Shown piece after piece: positions 33,147-45,073 of a stretch of DNA of 64,000 bases. A model generated the notes under the pieces. It saw only the letters and a program-made list of their open reading frames with translations. It was not told the DNA's origin and did no database searches. The translations under genes and the position numbers were made by a program. Numbering within the stretch: the stretch's first letter is position 1; each line of letters opens with the position of its first letter. Source of the stretch: Dichotomocladium elegans (Eukaryota; Mucoromycota; Mucoromycetes; Mucorales; Lichtheimiaceae); the NCBI GenBank assembly GCA_025716815.1, contig JAIXMN010000003.1, positions 1,736,001-1,800,000 of the forward strand, written 5' to 3'.

Positions 33147-34983
33147 ATGGCCCTGCCTCGCCATTTATTACGATCCTCTTTTTCCTCCATTGCATGTCGA
33201 TCCCGTTTGCCCGCGCTGAGTGCCTATGTTCCTGGTAAGCCCCGACGCACACCGCCTTTTTCGCTTTTTCCTCCTTAAGAAAATTAAATATTTTCCAACC
33301 CTAGTTAGATACCATCGAACCGCAGTGTCCGCGGCGCCCTGCATACCCAACGATAATACTATCAACACATCATCCAACCCGCCTCTTTCCTTCCCTTGCA
33401 TTGACAAGCTGAATTCCCGGACAGCTGAACTCCAAGTCGACGATGGTCCAGAGCCAAGCTACGACAAGGTCGTGACGGGCTACGAAACTTTTGAATATTC
33501 CCACCCTTTCTTACTCGACCACGGCGGCATCCTGCCCAAGTTTGATATTGCCTATGAGACCTGGGGCACTCTAAACGAGAAAAAAGACAATGCGATCCTC
33601 ATCCATACCGGCCTCTCGGCATCGTCGCACGCCAAATCGCACGCCAAAAACCTCAAGCCCGGATGGTGGGAGGAATTTATTGGTCCGGGCTTGTCCATTG
33701 ATACCAACAAATTTTTTGTGATTTGCACAAACGTTATCGGCGGCTGCTACGGTTCGACCGGCCCGAGTTCCATCGATCCTGGAGATGGCGAGCGCTATGC
33801 TACTCGCTTCCCCATTCTGACCATCTTTGATATGGTCCGTGCACAATTTTTGCTCCTCGACTCGCTCGGTATCGACAAGCTCCATGCGAGCGTCGGAAGT
33901 AGCATGGGTGGCATGCAGGTATGTGTGGGGCAAGCGTGGGAGGGGCGTGCCGGAAAAGAGAAGGGCGGGGATGATTCACCTCCCGCCGTAGTCCATTGCA
34001 GCAGCCTCGCTATTCCCCGATCGCATCAAGCGTCTCGTCAGTATTTCGGCATGCGCACGGTCTCATCCTTACTCCATTGCGCTGCGACACACACAGCGGC
34101 AAGGTACGATAAAGAAAAAGAACAAAAAGGTGTATCAGGCATGGATCGCTAAATCTCATGCGTTAAAAAAAAAAGTGCTGATGGCCGATCCCAACTGGAA
34201 CAAAGGCTTCTATTATGATGGGGTCCCTCCCCATGTGGGCATGAAGGTAGAGAGAACATGAGCACAAGAAAATAGAGGGTTGGGTCTCGGAAACTCAATG
34301 TCTTGTTCTATTGCAATCTATAGCTTTCTCGTGAGATCGCCACTATTAGCTATCGGTCCGGCCCAGAGTGGGAAATGCGCTTTGGCCGCAAGCGCGCGCA
34401 GCCTGACCAATCACCTGCTCTGTGCCCTGACTTTTTAATCGAGACGTACCTGGACCACCAGGGCGAAAGATTCTGTCTTCAGTACGACGCCAATTCGTTG
34501 CTCTACATTTCAAAGGCTATGGACATATTTGACATGAGCAAGACGGCTACGGATGCCCTCAAGCACAATCGCAAACGCAATGCCCGGAGATTGGAGCGGA
34601 TCATCAAGGACCACGAAACGGTCGCCGAGGTGGTAGGCAATCAGTCGGCGCTCGAGATGCATAGTCATAGTAGCAGCGCTCCTACGGAGAAAAGCAAGGC
34701 CCATCGACCCACGTTAACAACGCTCGACCACAACGATCCTGAGGTCCAGGATTTGGTGGACGGTATGAAGGATATCTCGATGCCGGTCCTTATTCTCGGT
34801 GCGCAGTCAGACATTCTATTTCCGGTCTGGCAGCAGAAAGAGATTGCTGAATGTTTGCGGGCAGCAGGCAACAAGCGTGTCACGTACTATGAACTTGATG
34901 CGATGTTTGGTCACGATACGTTCTTGATTGATCGCGTCAGTGTAGGTGGTGCTATCAAGGGCCATCTGGAACTGCTAGAGTGA
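33147..34983 (+). CDS. MetX-family serine/homoserine O-acyltransferase, probably mitochondrial
   Basis: The N-terminus [20 protein letters not shown] is rich in Arg and Ser and lacks acidic residues, as in mitochondrial targeting signals. The alpha/beta-hydrolase core contains [39 protein letters not shown] and the nucleophile elbow [11 protein letters not shown] (catalytic Ser). After introns follow [58 protein letters not shown] (Asp) and FGHDTFLID (His). The GGCYGSTGP form and predicted mitochondrial location resemble the fungal CysA/cys2 branch, which acylates serine for cysteine synthesis, rather than MET2, but a tree is needed. A Lys/Ser-rich insertion lies around 34560–34720. Confidence 0.85.
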
Positions 34984-35139
34984 AGAACGTAGTGCCCTCC
35001 TCCCGCCGCCGCCCCCCCACTGTCATCCTTTTATTGCATTACTCGCATTTATTACCGATCCAATTATGTACATTGGCCACATCCTCATACCACATATAAT
35101 ATAAATGTAACGCTTATTATTTCTTGTCTGCCTATCTGT
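34984..35139. other. Convergent 3' flank
   Basis: About 155 bp between the convergent stops of the acyltransferase and phosphate carrier genes, with a C-run at 35012–35020. No gene. Confidence 0.5.
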
Positions 35140-36313
35140 CTACTTTTTTGTTTCTTCGGTTGATGAACCCGTCGTGGGAAGACCGACGTACACCTTGAAA
35201 GTGTCATAGAAGAGCCATTGGAGGCCGGTGAGAGTTCCAATCATGACGATACGCGGTCCAAGCCCGCGCCATACACCCTTCCATCCGAGCTCCTTGGCAA
35301 GATCGACTACGCCCGTGCTCTTTTGGCCAGCTTCGGTCTTGGGTAGGTTATTGAGTTTCGACACAATGACGTCGGCGGGATGGGAAACCGCAGCGCAGAG
35401 GACACCAGCAATGTAACCTCCTGCGAAGCTTACGCCCAGCTGGGAGGAGGAGGGGGTGGGGAGGGAGAATTAGTCTCCTGTGTATGTGTATGTGTGTAGA
35501 ATCCACTGCCTTCCCTTCCCTCCTCTCCCTTTTTAGAAACAGACACATACCTGCTCCAACTTGTTGTACTCGTGCTTGGGCTTGGTCAGGAACTTGTTGT
35601 AGATCAATTCGACCGTGGTCTCAAAGGTGGCGAATTTCATCATGGTGTAGGGGATCTGACGACCCCACAGTGGCACGATACCCTTGTAGAATCCCTGGAA
35701 GCCCTCGGCAGCCTTGAGTTTCGCGAATCCGTCGAGCATGGTGCGTGAATAGGGCGGGTAGGACGTCTGCATGCGAACCTTGAGGGCTTCCATGGGGCAC
35801 AAGAGCATATCGGCAAAGAACTCGGCCGATGCGGAGGCGGCGAGATACGTTACGGCGCGGTACCGGTGCGCAATGTCCTCGCCAACAATGTCGGCGTACT
35901 TGTACTTGAAGTATTCGTAGAGACCATACTTGCCCGCGCCCTGCAGCGAGTATCCGATCGCGGTAGGACCAAATCCAACCAGCAGACCGCCCAGGCCTTC
36001 CGAACGGATAATGGTTCGCCAGCCGTCGAAGATGCCTTTGTAAAGATCGGGTTTCACCTGGAGTCGACATTTGACCAAGTCTAACGGGGTCACGAGCGCG
36101 TGCGTAGGACTTGAGGATCCATGCTGGCATGGTCAGTCTTGGTTCTTTTGTTTTTTTTTGTTTCGCTTTCGGCATAACTCACCCGCATGCAAGGACACCG
36201 CCTGCCGCACAGGCCAGAAAATATTCATTACTATAGAGCGCAATAGGCTGTTTTTGGCTCGGCTTGTAGCTTTCGGCTGCAGAGGCTACAAAGTACTTGA
36301 GAGAAGAGGACAT
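35140..36313 (-). CDS. MIR1: Mitochondrial phosphate carrier (SLC25 family)
   Basis: Three exons (36313–36183, 36109–35551, 35439–35140) sum to 329 codons in frame. The three carrier repeats carry [23 protein letters not shown] and [11 protein letters not shown]. The spliced first repeat reads [15 protein letters not shown], and the second has [20 protein letters not shown], both characteristic of the phosphate carrier rather than other SLC25 members. It imports phosphate with protons across the inner membrane to feed ATP synthase. The N-terminus before the first repeat ([20 protein letters not shown]) is short. About 155 bp separates its stop from the convergent acyltransferase gene. Confidence 0.92.
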
Positions 36314-37907
36314 GTAGATAAACGATATGAGAAAGAAAAAAGATGGATGGATCGCGGTTAAGCGATTGCAGGGTATTTTATTGCATTCGATCACGGGTTG
36401 TCACGGGAGACTAATCGATGTGATCGCATGATACATCCGACACGTCTACTTTTTTCCTTTTCTCTTTTTTGGTTCATTTTCCCGAATGAAGGCATTTTCT
36501 GTTTCTGCAAAAAAGATAAAATCAAAGAGAAGCGATCGTAACTTACGGAGGTGGATTGTTAAATGGTCCACTCCATATCTTAATCTTTCAGTTCGCAAGT
36601 ACAGGAACGCGAGAAATCGGGAACGCCGATGACGCATAAAGGGTAGAACGGGGAGATGGCCAATTCCAAAGTGCGCTAGATCTTTTACCAACAAATTTCC
36701 CAAGAGCGCACCGCCCCCCCAAAAATAGCCAAAGTCCACGGGTATCCCCGAGACGGTCCATTCTCCCGCCATTCTTGATCTTACGCCCAGATTCTCGAGA
36801 TGCTCCTGTTCAGGCTGTCATAGTGTCAAGACTAGTTTTGCATATGGATTGTGCCTGCCAGAGCACCGTTCCTGCGGCATACCTAGGTCGTCTTAAATTC
36901 GGGAAAACTCTCACCAGCAGTGAGCGACATTCACCAAGGCTCTGTAATGTTTGCTATGGGAAAAATGGGCTACAGTGGATGCATTGGCAGTGGTCCTCAT
37001 CTTGGATTGCTTCAGATGGAATTCAGTGGCCGGTTCTGTACATATGTTGAAGCAGATTCTGATAAGAAGTATGCTGCGCTGTGTTTCAATTTAGGGCCTT
37101 GGCCCAAGACAGTTTGGCCCGTGGCCCAGGCTGCGGGATGTTAGCAACCGCTTGTCCACGCGAACAGCGTCTTTTTCCTTGAAGAACAAACGTGTGGTTG
37201 AATTTCAGGAACCAGCACACGTTCCTTGCCATTCCAGTTAGTGTGGACGTGATTAGAGAATTTGTTTCTTACTCTTCCGGGGAGCGGTCCACGGCAACCT
37301 TGCCTGTGGAATCGCGTCATGTTCAGGCATGGTGTCTCCCTACAGTACATAGGATCCTGTAATATAGGGATAGGTTCACACGGAAACCAGCTGGAATCCT
37401 CCGAAGGTCCCTCTTTCGGAAGCCCCCTCCAGGTTCTGTCAAGTTATCTGCTAGAATGCTTTACATATACCCGCAAAACTGGTATATTGCATCACTGTAT
37501 TCTATCCAATATCGTAAATAGATTTTTGACGGGAGCTGGCGTTAGAGATGTTAGCATTGAGGGTTTGCAATAATCTGGCTTGTAAGTGCAATGGATAACG
37601 ACAGCAGCTGGAGATCCTCTATAACACATTTTCTCTTAGTGGTTCATCGTTCGACATAAGCAACCCGCCTTTTAGACAAGTTGTTATGCCTGCTGGCTTT
37701 GCTCTGGATGACATTGAAAAGGACTTATGTCTCAAAAAAAAACACACAGGAAAACATGGGTGAAGGACAAGATATCATTTTATTAATTATTCGTCGACAC
37801 TGATGGGATAATGCTTTGGGAACTTGTTCACCACTACAGGCATGACATAACATGGCATGGCTTAGTACGTATTTCTTATGCGCTCACTCGCACATTTGCA
37901 TGTACGC
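36314..37907. other. Intergenic region, no supported gene
   Basis: Small frames exist on both strands (minus 36446–36772; plus 36920–37144 and 37262–37573). None shows a known domain, and they are not linked by convincing splice sites. The plus-strand pieces could be an eroded gene. Otherwise this holds the phosphate carrier promoter and the 3' flank of the aminotransferase. Confidence 0.4.
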
Positions 37908-40212
37908 TTAATACAGAGCCCTACCTCGTTCAATAGCATCCAAACCCTTTGCAAGTTCCTCCATAGGAGGACCAAAGCTTAAGCGGACAAAGTGGTGACA
38001 TGGTGATTCGAACAACTCACGACGGTTGGCAGGCTATCATAAAATAAATGAGCAAAACACGCTCTCTAGAAGAAATGGCTTGCTTCTTCTTTTCCGCGGA
38101 GTCTTACGTTCACATCGAAGAAAATTCCGGGTACCACAATCACTTTTTCCCGAAGGCACTCTTCAAAGAAATTGAGGCCAATGTTGATAGGAGGAGGCAG
38201 ATTGCTTAGATCGAGCCAAATGTAGAATGTAGCCTGTGGCTCGACTCGGACATGGAGACCAATTTCATCGAGGCGGCTAAGCACAAAGTCTCGTTTGGCA
38301 CGGAAATGGGCCTGGAGATGCTTTGCCTCGTCCTTAAACACGGCAGGATCCAGCAACGGGATCGCAGCAAGTTGAAGAGGATGGTTAGCACCACCTAATT
38401 AATTGTTCGAGTCAGATCTACTTTATTTTTTGGCGCAAAAGATTCAAGGATGATATCATACCTTCCAAAAAGGAACCACAGCTTTGCATCGATGAGATAA
38501 CTTCTTTTGGACCAATAATCCAGCATATCCGCCAGCCAGGAAGCTATTGTCGTTGATCCCAAATGTATCAGTGGCAAAAATACATGGTGGAGGAATAGGT
38601 GAAGCGGCTTACTCTGAAATTCTTGGTCAGACCGTCGATAATGATCACGGCATCTCTGTCGACATCTTTTTGTTGATGTTAGCAATGTGTATCCATCCAG
38701 CCGGGTTTATACGTAACCAAGTGATATTACCTTCGACATACTCCGAGATACTCACAGTGCGACCGTTTTCGGACTCGTCGTGGGAGTAGATGTAAGCCGA
38801 ATAGAATTCTAGACAAAAAGCGTATCAGAGAAGACATCGTTTTAGATTGCTTATGACTCTAGTGTTTCTTTTCTTCTACCATCCATGACTAGGGTCGCAT
38901 GGCGCTCGCGGGAGATGGTGACCAGCTCTTTGAGCTCCTCGCCCTCGATCACCTGTCCAGTGGGGTTACGAGGATTTGATGCAACGATCAGGCCGAGACC
39001 GCGGCCGATGATCTCCTTGCGGATGGTTGCGGGGTCAATGTGATAGCGGCTCTCCTCGTCGAGCGTGGTGGGAATGGGCACAAAGCGCTTGAACACCGAG
39101 AGCATTTGCTCGTAGGCGGTGTACTGTATAATTGCGCAAATGAGCATACGCGTGTGCATGCGATGGTGTATTGATTCTATATTCGGAAGGTGGTAGTACC
39201 ACACGTTACCTCAGGGAGAAAATAGCCCACGTTGATATCGCCAATTGCAGCAGCCACTCGGGTCAGACCAGCACGACCACCTTTGGTGAGATTTGGGTTA
39301 ATTTTTTTTTTTAGCAGAAAAGAAACAAAAAAAAAAAAATAGGCTTAGGCTTGGCAAGTGTTGGATACTGTACCTGGCACAATGCAGACCTATAGATTAC
39401 ACGCATGTAAGCAGGCCAGCAAAAGATTACAACACCTCAGCCGAAGGAGCAGCAGCAGCAGCGCCCCTTCCCCTCCCACACCCGTCCTAAGCCCTGTCGA
39501 CTCACGTTCTCAAAGGTGTACTTGGACTCCTTGTCCTGGCGGTAGATTTCATTGTAAAGATTTGCGACAGCCTCGCGAAGTTCCTTGATACCCGCAGTAG
39601 GCGCATACTCGTAAGAATCGACCGGGAGCTCAATATGAGTCGGCTTGTCGGTACAGCCATCAATATGCCCGACTGTTGTGACACAATACGTAATTCACAA
39701 GAACATTAGAAAACCTCTCCCTCCTCTTTGTCACTTCTGCCTCTGTTTGTGTTACCTTCAGGTGCTCCTTGGCCAAAATTGGCTATAAAATATAGAGGCC
39801 CGCTTGGTTATTATTCGGAGTTTCGAGGTCTATCATTCGGTTGCCAGAGACAACACACGTACCCCACGACGGGTCCCCATAAGTGAACCCGTTCTGCATG
39901 GCCCGGTCCATCACGTAGATGACGCCCGTCGATCCAGGATGTTCGATACCATAGACCTTGTTAGGCTCGGCTCGGTTGGCGTTACCTGGGTAGCTACGGA
40001 AGGTGCTATGCGCCTGGGATTCGTGTTCACTAAAAAGAGGAACACGATCGAGTCATTGATTATGCGCCGCACAAGAGAAAGAATATATAATATATATAGA
40101 TATATAACGGCCCTCGTTACTCGACTTACCTACGGATCTGCTCAACAATGCGATGCGCGATATCGTAGAAACGAAGTTTGCCGCTGCTGGTGCTTCTGGG
40201 GGTGTCGGTCAT
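37908..40212 (-). CDS. Class I/II (fold-type I) PLP aminotransferase
   Basis: The start MTDTPRSTSSGKLRFYDIAH is followed by many short introns. Exons encode HPGSTGVIYVMDRAMQNGF, YEYAPTAGIKELREAVANLY, VAAAIGDINVGYFLPE, GLGLIVASNPRNPTGQVIEG (substrate and cofactor loop), VDRDAVIIDGLTKNFR (the Lys of TK is the expected PLP Schiff-base residue), PGWRICWIIGPK, HPLQLAAIPLLDPAVF and CHHFVRLSFGPP (the Arg that binds the substrate carboxylate). The family covers aspartate, aromatic and kynurenine aminotransferases; substrate cannot be fixed from motifs. The last exon start and the stop at 37908 are my best reading. Likely cytosolic, with no clear targeting signal. Confidence 0.82.
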
Positions 40213-41630
40213 GGCGAGGAAGAAAAAAAAAGAATAGAATAAAAAAAGAGATAGATGCCACGGTATTGCTAATCACTCATTCTATTTAAAGGGACGAGTG
40301 CATTTCGCTATTTACGGCAAAAAAAAAAGAGAATGGACACCCCATTACCGGCCCTCCTCAACACACACGCCCCAAAAAATGCTTTCCCTTCCCGCCCTCC
40401 CCCCCCATGCTAACTGTCGGCTTAGTTTCGAGGTTCCCTTCTCGAGATAAAGGAGGCACCGCAACGTTTCGCCCAGTCTGAGTCGCACAAACGGTTCTCC
40501 AGACATGTTCACCATAGTGGATCATATCGACAGGTCACGCCAAGCATGCGTGATGATGAATACTGTACCTGTTGTCTACAGCATCACATGTGTTTTTGAG
40601 CAAAAGAACCCCCTCCTTCTCTCTGTGTCCAAAGCCAGGTAATTGGCAATAAATGACGCGTTTTTCTCATTGAGTCTTTAAGCAATCATAATCAAATCGT
40701 CAGGACCTGACGTGCTGGATCCCTGTTATGTAGATGAGGATGATCCAATTTCTTTGCACTAGGCTATGTGTCACATTATAATAAGTTACCCGACTTGCCA
40801 TGTTCGCGCGTCCTAAACCTTCAATGGAATGAACCTTGCTGGTAATCCCTCATGGTTTTTGCTTTCGGGGTTTGTTTAAACATTGCCGCAATGGCACCCC
40901 CCCCAGCCTGCACAAAAACTCAGATTCCTTGGTATACATTTCGTTTCTTTTCCATGTCTTTACGGTGTAAGGCAAAGGAGATGGGGGAGAAAGGGACGGT
41001 TAACTGATTGTGTTGTCGTACAAGAGATGACTTTTTTCGACTTGCTTTCTGCAATAAAGGATGTTAGAAAGCGCCATCTTTTTAAAATGCGGTTGCTTGA
41101 GCATCCCTTGCAAAGAAACGATGGTTCTAGCTCGCCACAATCAAAAGAAACCAGTACCATCGGTGATACGAAAAGCCTTTGCATCTGCGCCCACTATCTC
41201 TTTATGCTGTTCAGAAAAGAAAATACTGGGGGGGGGGGAAGGGGAATGCTGGTGATCCGGATATAGTAAATAGATCCTCATCCGCTACGCAACATCTGGT
41301 CCACGGGTCAGCAGATATACTTGAATTCACTCTTCTCTTTGCCAGATAAACCATTGACATTGCATTGAGTGGGGTCTATCTATCTATCCATCTATCTAGG
41401 AAGGGTTATATTGTATGGTCCCTGCGAGCACTATACTCATTTGGCTACAGCTCTTCCTTGGCCTCCATCAGCGCAGTTATCCTCAGATACTGTTCGTTCA
41501 GAATCTGTATGTATATTTCGTTGCGGTCGTTGTCAGAATAATATTACACAAAAAGTATAGTTGTTTATCAGTTAGGTATCTACAGGAAAGAGCATAAAAG
41601 CAAAACAAAAAGATCTAAAGGATATGCAAA
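40213..41630. other. Intergenic region with simple repeats
   Basis: About 1.4 kb without a supportable gene. It contains C, A and G homopolymers (40399–40407, 41229–41238) and a degenerate TCTA repeat at 41377–41398. The 383-bp frame at 40883–41266 has no recognisable domain and lacks splice partners. Confidence 0.45.
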
Positions 41631-42673
41631 TCATTTGGATCGACCACATCGCTCATGAAACTCGTTCGCAAGCTTGAAAGCAGGGAGGTAGCCATTGCCG
41701 TCTGGAAGTTTTAAGTCCGGGTTTGGATATGTGTTTGTCATGCTACCTAGCGACGTATATCTAATGAATCACCAATCCTGTCAGTACCCAACCGGCTTCA
41801 ACATTTCCTTTCCGTCCCTCCATTAGACCTACCCATCATCATAGAGTGAGCAATAGGGTATCCGCAATAGTAACAGAAAGTCCCAGACGTTCTTATATGA
41901 CCAATCAATAATGGGTTGAACCCGCATAAACTTCGGCCAGCCGCTGTCCGTCATGTCAAAATGTGTCAAGTTTTCTAGAAAATGGAAATGCGACTTGTCA
42001 TCATCTCGCTCGTCCCAATCCCAAAAGATGTGTGTGTGTGTGTGTGGATATAGTGGATAAACCACTTGCCTGCATATGGATCGGTACGCCGAATCCCCAC
42101 GAATATTGCTTTTGGCTTGGGTTCCGAACAATCTAGAAACTTTTGCAAGGCTGTCTTCATGGGTCCCGGAATCCATTTGCAGTCGAGACGATATCGTCTG
42201 ACACACACTTGGACGAAATCGTCAACATGCGGGAATGGGTTCGGGTACGTGATAAAAACAGTTCGTAATGCCTCCGAATGACCCATGCGAGATAGGACAG
42301 CAACAACTAGGTGGAGCAATACTGTGCAATCTTTACCGCCATTGAAGGACAGAGAGATGGCATCGAAGCTGCAGGCGTAATATATAAATGAGTGACATGA
42401 TATAGTACAGATGCAACAAGGCAGAGCGAAGAGAAAACCAGAGAAAATGGTTATTTGGCCTACATACCCGTATTCTAAGTATGCCTTCTCAATGACATTA
42501 AGTGCTACGTTTACTTGGTGGGCCAGGATATCGTCTCGTCCTGCCAGCTTGTAGACGGTTTCTTCAATATATTTAAAATCGTACTGATCAAAGGTGGCTA
42601 ATCGAGGATCGATGGGTCGTAGAGTGCACCCATGGTTCTCGACTAGTTGCATTGTGCTATACGTGGGTAACAA
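41631..42673 (-). CDS. FAD1: FAD synthetase (FMN adenylyltransferase), PAPS-reductase fold
   Basis: Exons encode FDQYDFKYIEETVYKLA, then AISLSFNGGKDCTVLLHLVV (the PP-loop that binds ATP), FITYPNPFPHVDDFVQ, AIFVGIRRTDPYAGK (the conserved RRTDP loop), THFDMTDSGWPKFMRVQP, IIDWSYKNVWDFLLLL, PYCSLYDDG and, after an intron, YTSLGSMTNTYPNPDL. These match yeast FAD1 and the FAD-synthase domain of animal FLAD1. The enzyme makes FAD from FMN and ATP in the cytosol. The start could be 42673 or the in-frame ATG at 42652. A (TG)n microsatellite at about 42031–42047 lies in an intron. It is tandem with the BARD1-like gene, 91 bp away on the same strand. Confidence 0.9.
42031..42047. repeat. (TG)n microsatellite in a FAD1 intron
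   Basis: About eight TG units in the intron following the IRRTDPYAGK exon of FAD1. No function implied. Confidence 0.8.
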
Positions 42674-42764
42674 AGAACACCGGCAGCGGGGGATAAGGTG
42701 GGGAAAAGAATAAGCGCTTTTGAAATAGGGGGGGGGAGGAGAAGGTGGTTTGTCAGGGGAATTC

Positions 42765-45010
42765 TCAATTTGAACAGGCGGAGATCTTCGAAGCAGGGCG
42801 CCGGAACTTGCTGATACAGTTGAGCAGCCACGAAGTGGCTCGGACTTGATAGCACGCCAAGCACTTGCCTGCTCTTGTCATGAGCTGCTTTGCATCGTCA
42901 ATGACAATAATCGGCTGCTCCGGATCGATCGCGTCATCGTCGAGGGCATGATCGCCACCACCGCACGTGTGCTGCTGACTATTGTCTTGGCAGTGGGCAG
43001 GCGGCCGACGGGAGAGGACGTCGCCACCCGCTGCTCGACAGAGTAGCATGATCAATTCCCGGTTAGGGTACCGCTTACCAAAGAAACAGAACCGAAGACC
43101 TTCAAACAACAGTTTCTAAGAGAATCACATGTCTTAGCAAACTTTATTTCTTTCCCAGAGAGATAGATCCATTACCTGGTTCTGGCCCAGTCGTCCTCGA
43201 CGAGGTCCCCATGTCTCGCCAACCACAGCATCTCCAATGACCTCAAATTCGTCTTCCGGGAGCCATTTTCTGGCACGGCAGCTCTCAATGATCCCTTGAA
43301 ATAACGGGTAAGCGAGTAATAAAGAAAAAAAATTCCGTGCACTAGCTTTTCTCACGCTTTTTGCTTACATGATCTGTCAACAATCCATACGCCTCCAAGA
43401 ATACCACGAAGATACTTTTCAGTCCGCGGACTCAGACCCATATCGTCCTTGCGTGTGACAAGGTGAGTGACGCTTCCGAACCGCTTCATGTCCTCACATA
43501 ACTCGACTTGTAGCCCGCTGGCGGCTATCATGTCTACATATTCCTGTGATTCGAGCTATTGAAAAAAAAGAGAGAAGCTAGTCCATAGCTCGCCCAATGT
43601 ATTGCAATGAGAATTTGAAGGGGGAAACGGGAATCTTACGTCAGATACACCGGTAAACATGCAGCGAATGAGTGGAGTAGCCGATGAACCCAGACACGCT
43701 GTCGTGCGCTCTTGTTGAAGAGTCGGTAGATCTTGACTTTGATGCAAAGAGAAAGATGACAGCCCTTTTTCTGTCGCCGAAGAAATAGTGGCTAAACCAG
43801 CCTGTGTCTCAAAAGTGGATGGGATTATTTGCTCGTGCACTGCCTCTCGTTCAAGAATAACAGCAGTAGCAGCGGCGGCGGCATCCATAGGATTCTCTTC
43901 ATGCGAGCGACATGCGGTCCGATCAGAAACTGATGTGCCTGTTACAGGTTGAGGTTGACCATCTTGGCAGCTCAAAAGTCGGCCAGGATAGACAAATGAT
44001 GATGAGTGTGGAGTAGTGGTCCGCAGCCGTTTCGATGAAGGCTCTGAATGAAGGGAGGCCACTGTTGGTTTCCCAGTATGCTCGGCCTGCGGATGGCCGG
44101 AATTGGAATGCGTTTTTTCGTCGTCCGGTAGCTCCGACTCTTTGAAAAGGGCATCAAGGTCCATGATCGTGTCGATGCTACTGTAGGATGGGAGCGGCTT
44201 GTGCACCGTGTCACAAGGTCGTGGTGGCAATGGAGGCCGCTCATCATCCGGCAGGTCTTCATTGCATAATAATTCGTGGATGGCATCACTATCATCCATA
44301 TCCAATGATGAAAGGGTGTGCTGATGTGCGCAAAGTGATATTTCCTTGATTGGTTGGTGTTGATCTCTGGCATGTGATGGTGGGGGGTTATCTATAGCAG
44401 AATCACCATGATGTGTATTCACAGCATGATCGGTGTTGCGGCTGCTCCTTTTGATGTCTGCGGCTGATGCGTCCGAGTTTTGACAGGCCATCTGAGAGCT
44501 CAAAACAGCTTCGACAGTCGAATCAACACCTGCTGCTACTGCTGCTGCTGCTGCTGATATCATAGAATTGCCACCACCGGTGAGACCACTGAACGAGGGA
44601 TACTCAAAGGAGGATATGGGAGGTGCGACTTTAATCTTCAGCTTCTGGACGCACGCAACAAGCGTATCGTGCATAGGATCAGGACGCAGGTTTTTGACGA
44701 TTGCTGGGAGTTTGCATGTTGGACACTTGCGTTCTGAGCCGAGCCGGTCGTGGATACAATCGCTATGACGAGACAATGGGGTGGTTGAATTATTTCCTGA
44801 TCGATCCAGCGTTTGCTTACAAGCAGAATCGATGCCCGCATTCATTCAATGTTCGGGCATTACGAATGAGACCGAGGCTACGAAGGATTGCGGAAAATGG
44901 GATGAGTAACTCATCCGATGGAGCATGATGCCTTGTTACCATAGATCGCATCGCATCAAGTTCTCGATTCTCAGAAGCGATCCTACTAGCGAGGTGGTGG
45001 CGAAAGTCAT
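42765..45010 (-). CDS. BARD1-like RING–BRCT–BRCT protein
   Basis: Six exons (45010–44940, 44877–44821, 44762–43640, 43555–43369, 43294–43176, 43115–42765) sum to 635 codons with every phase closing. The spliced N-terminus gives a complete RING: NLMRCDLCLGLIRNARTLNE, CGHRFCFDCIHDRL, KCPTCK, followed by AIVKNLRPDPMHDTLVACVQ, which resembles the helix after the BARD1/BRCA1 RING. A long disordered Ser/Asp-rich middle follows. Two C-terminal BRCT repeats are visible: CMFTGVSDLESQEY through VWIVDRS–WIIESCRARKWL, and LLFEGLRFCFFGKRYPNREL through RATSWLLNCISKFR. Family knowledge suggests nuclear ubiquitin ligation and DNA-break repair. I see no ankyrin repeats, so it could also be called BRCA1-like. 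Confidence 0.85.
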
Positions 45011-45073
45011 GGACAAGGGCACAAAGAAAAAATGACAACATGGAAGTTTCAGGCTCGAGAAGAAAAAAAATGT

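Noticed and set aside
44880..44940. BARD1-like RING lacking its first two cysteines
   Set aside because: Unspliced reading replaces them, but a GTAAC...TTCGTAG intron (44939–44878) joins RCDLC to the rest and restores all ligands in frame.
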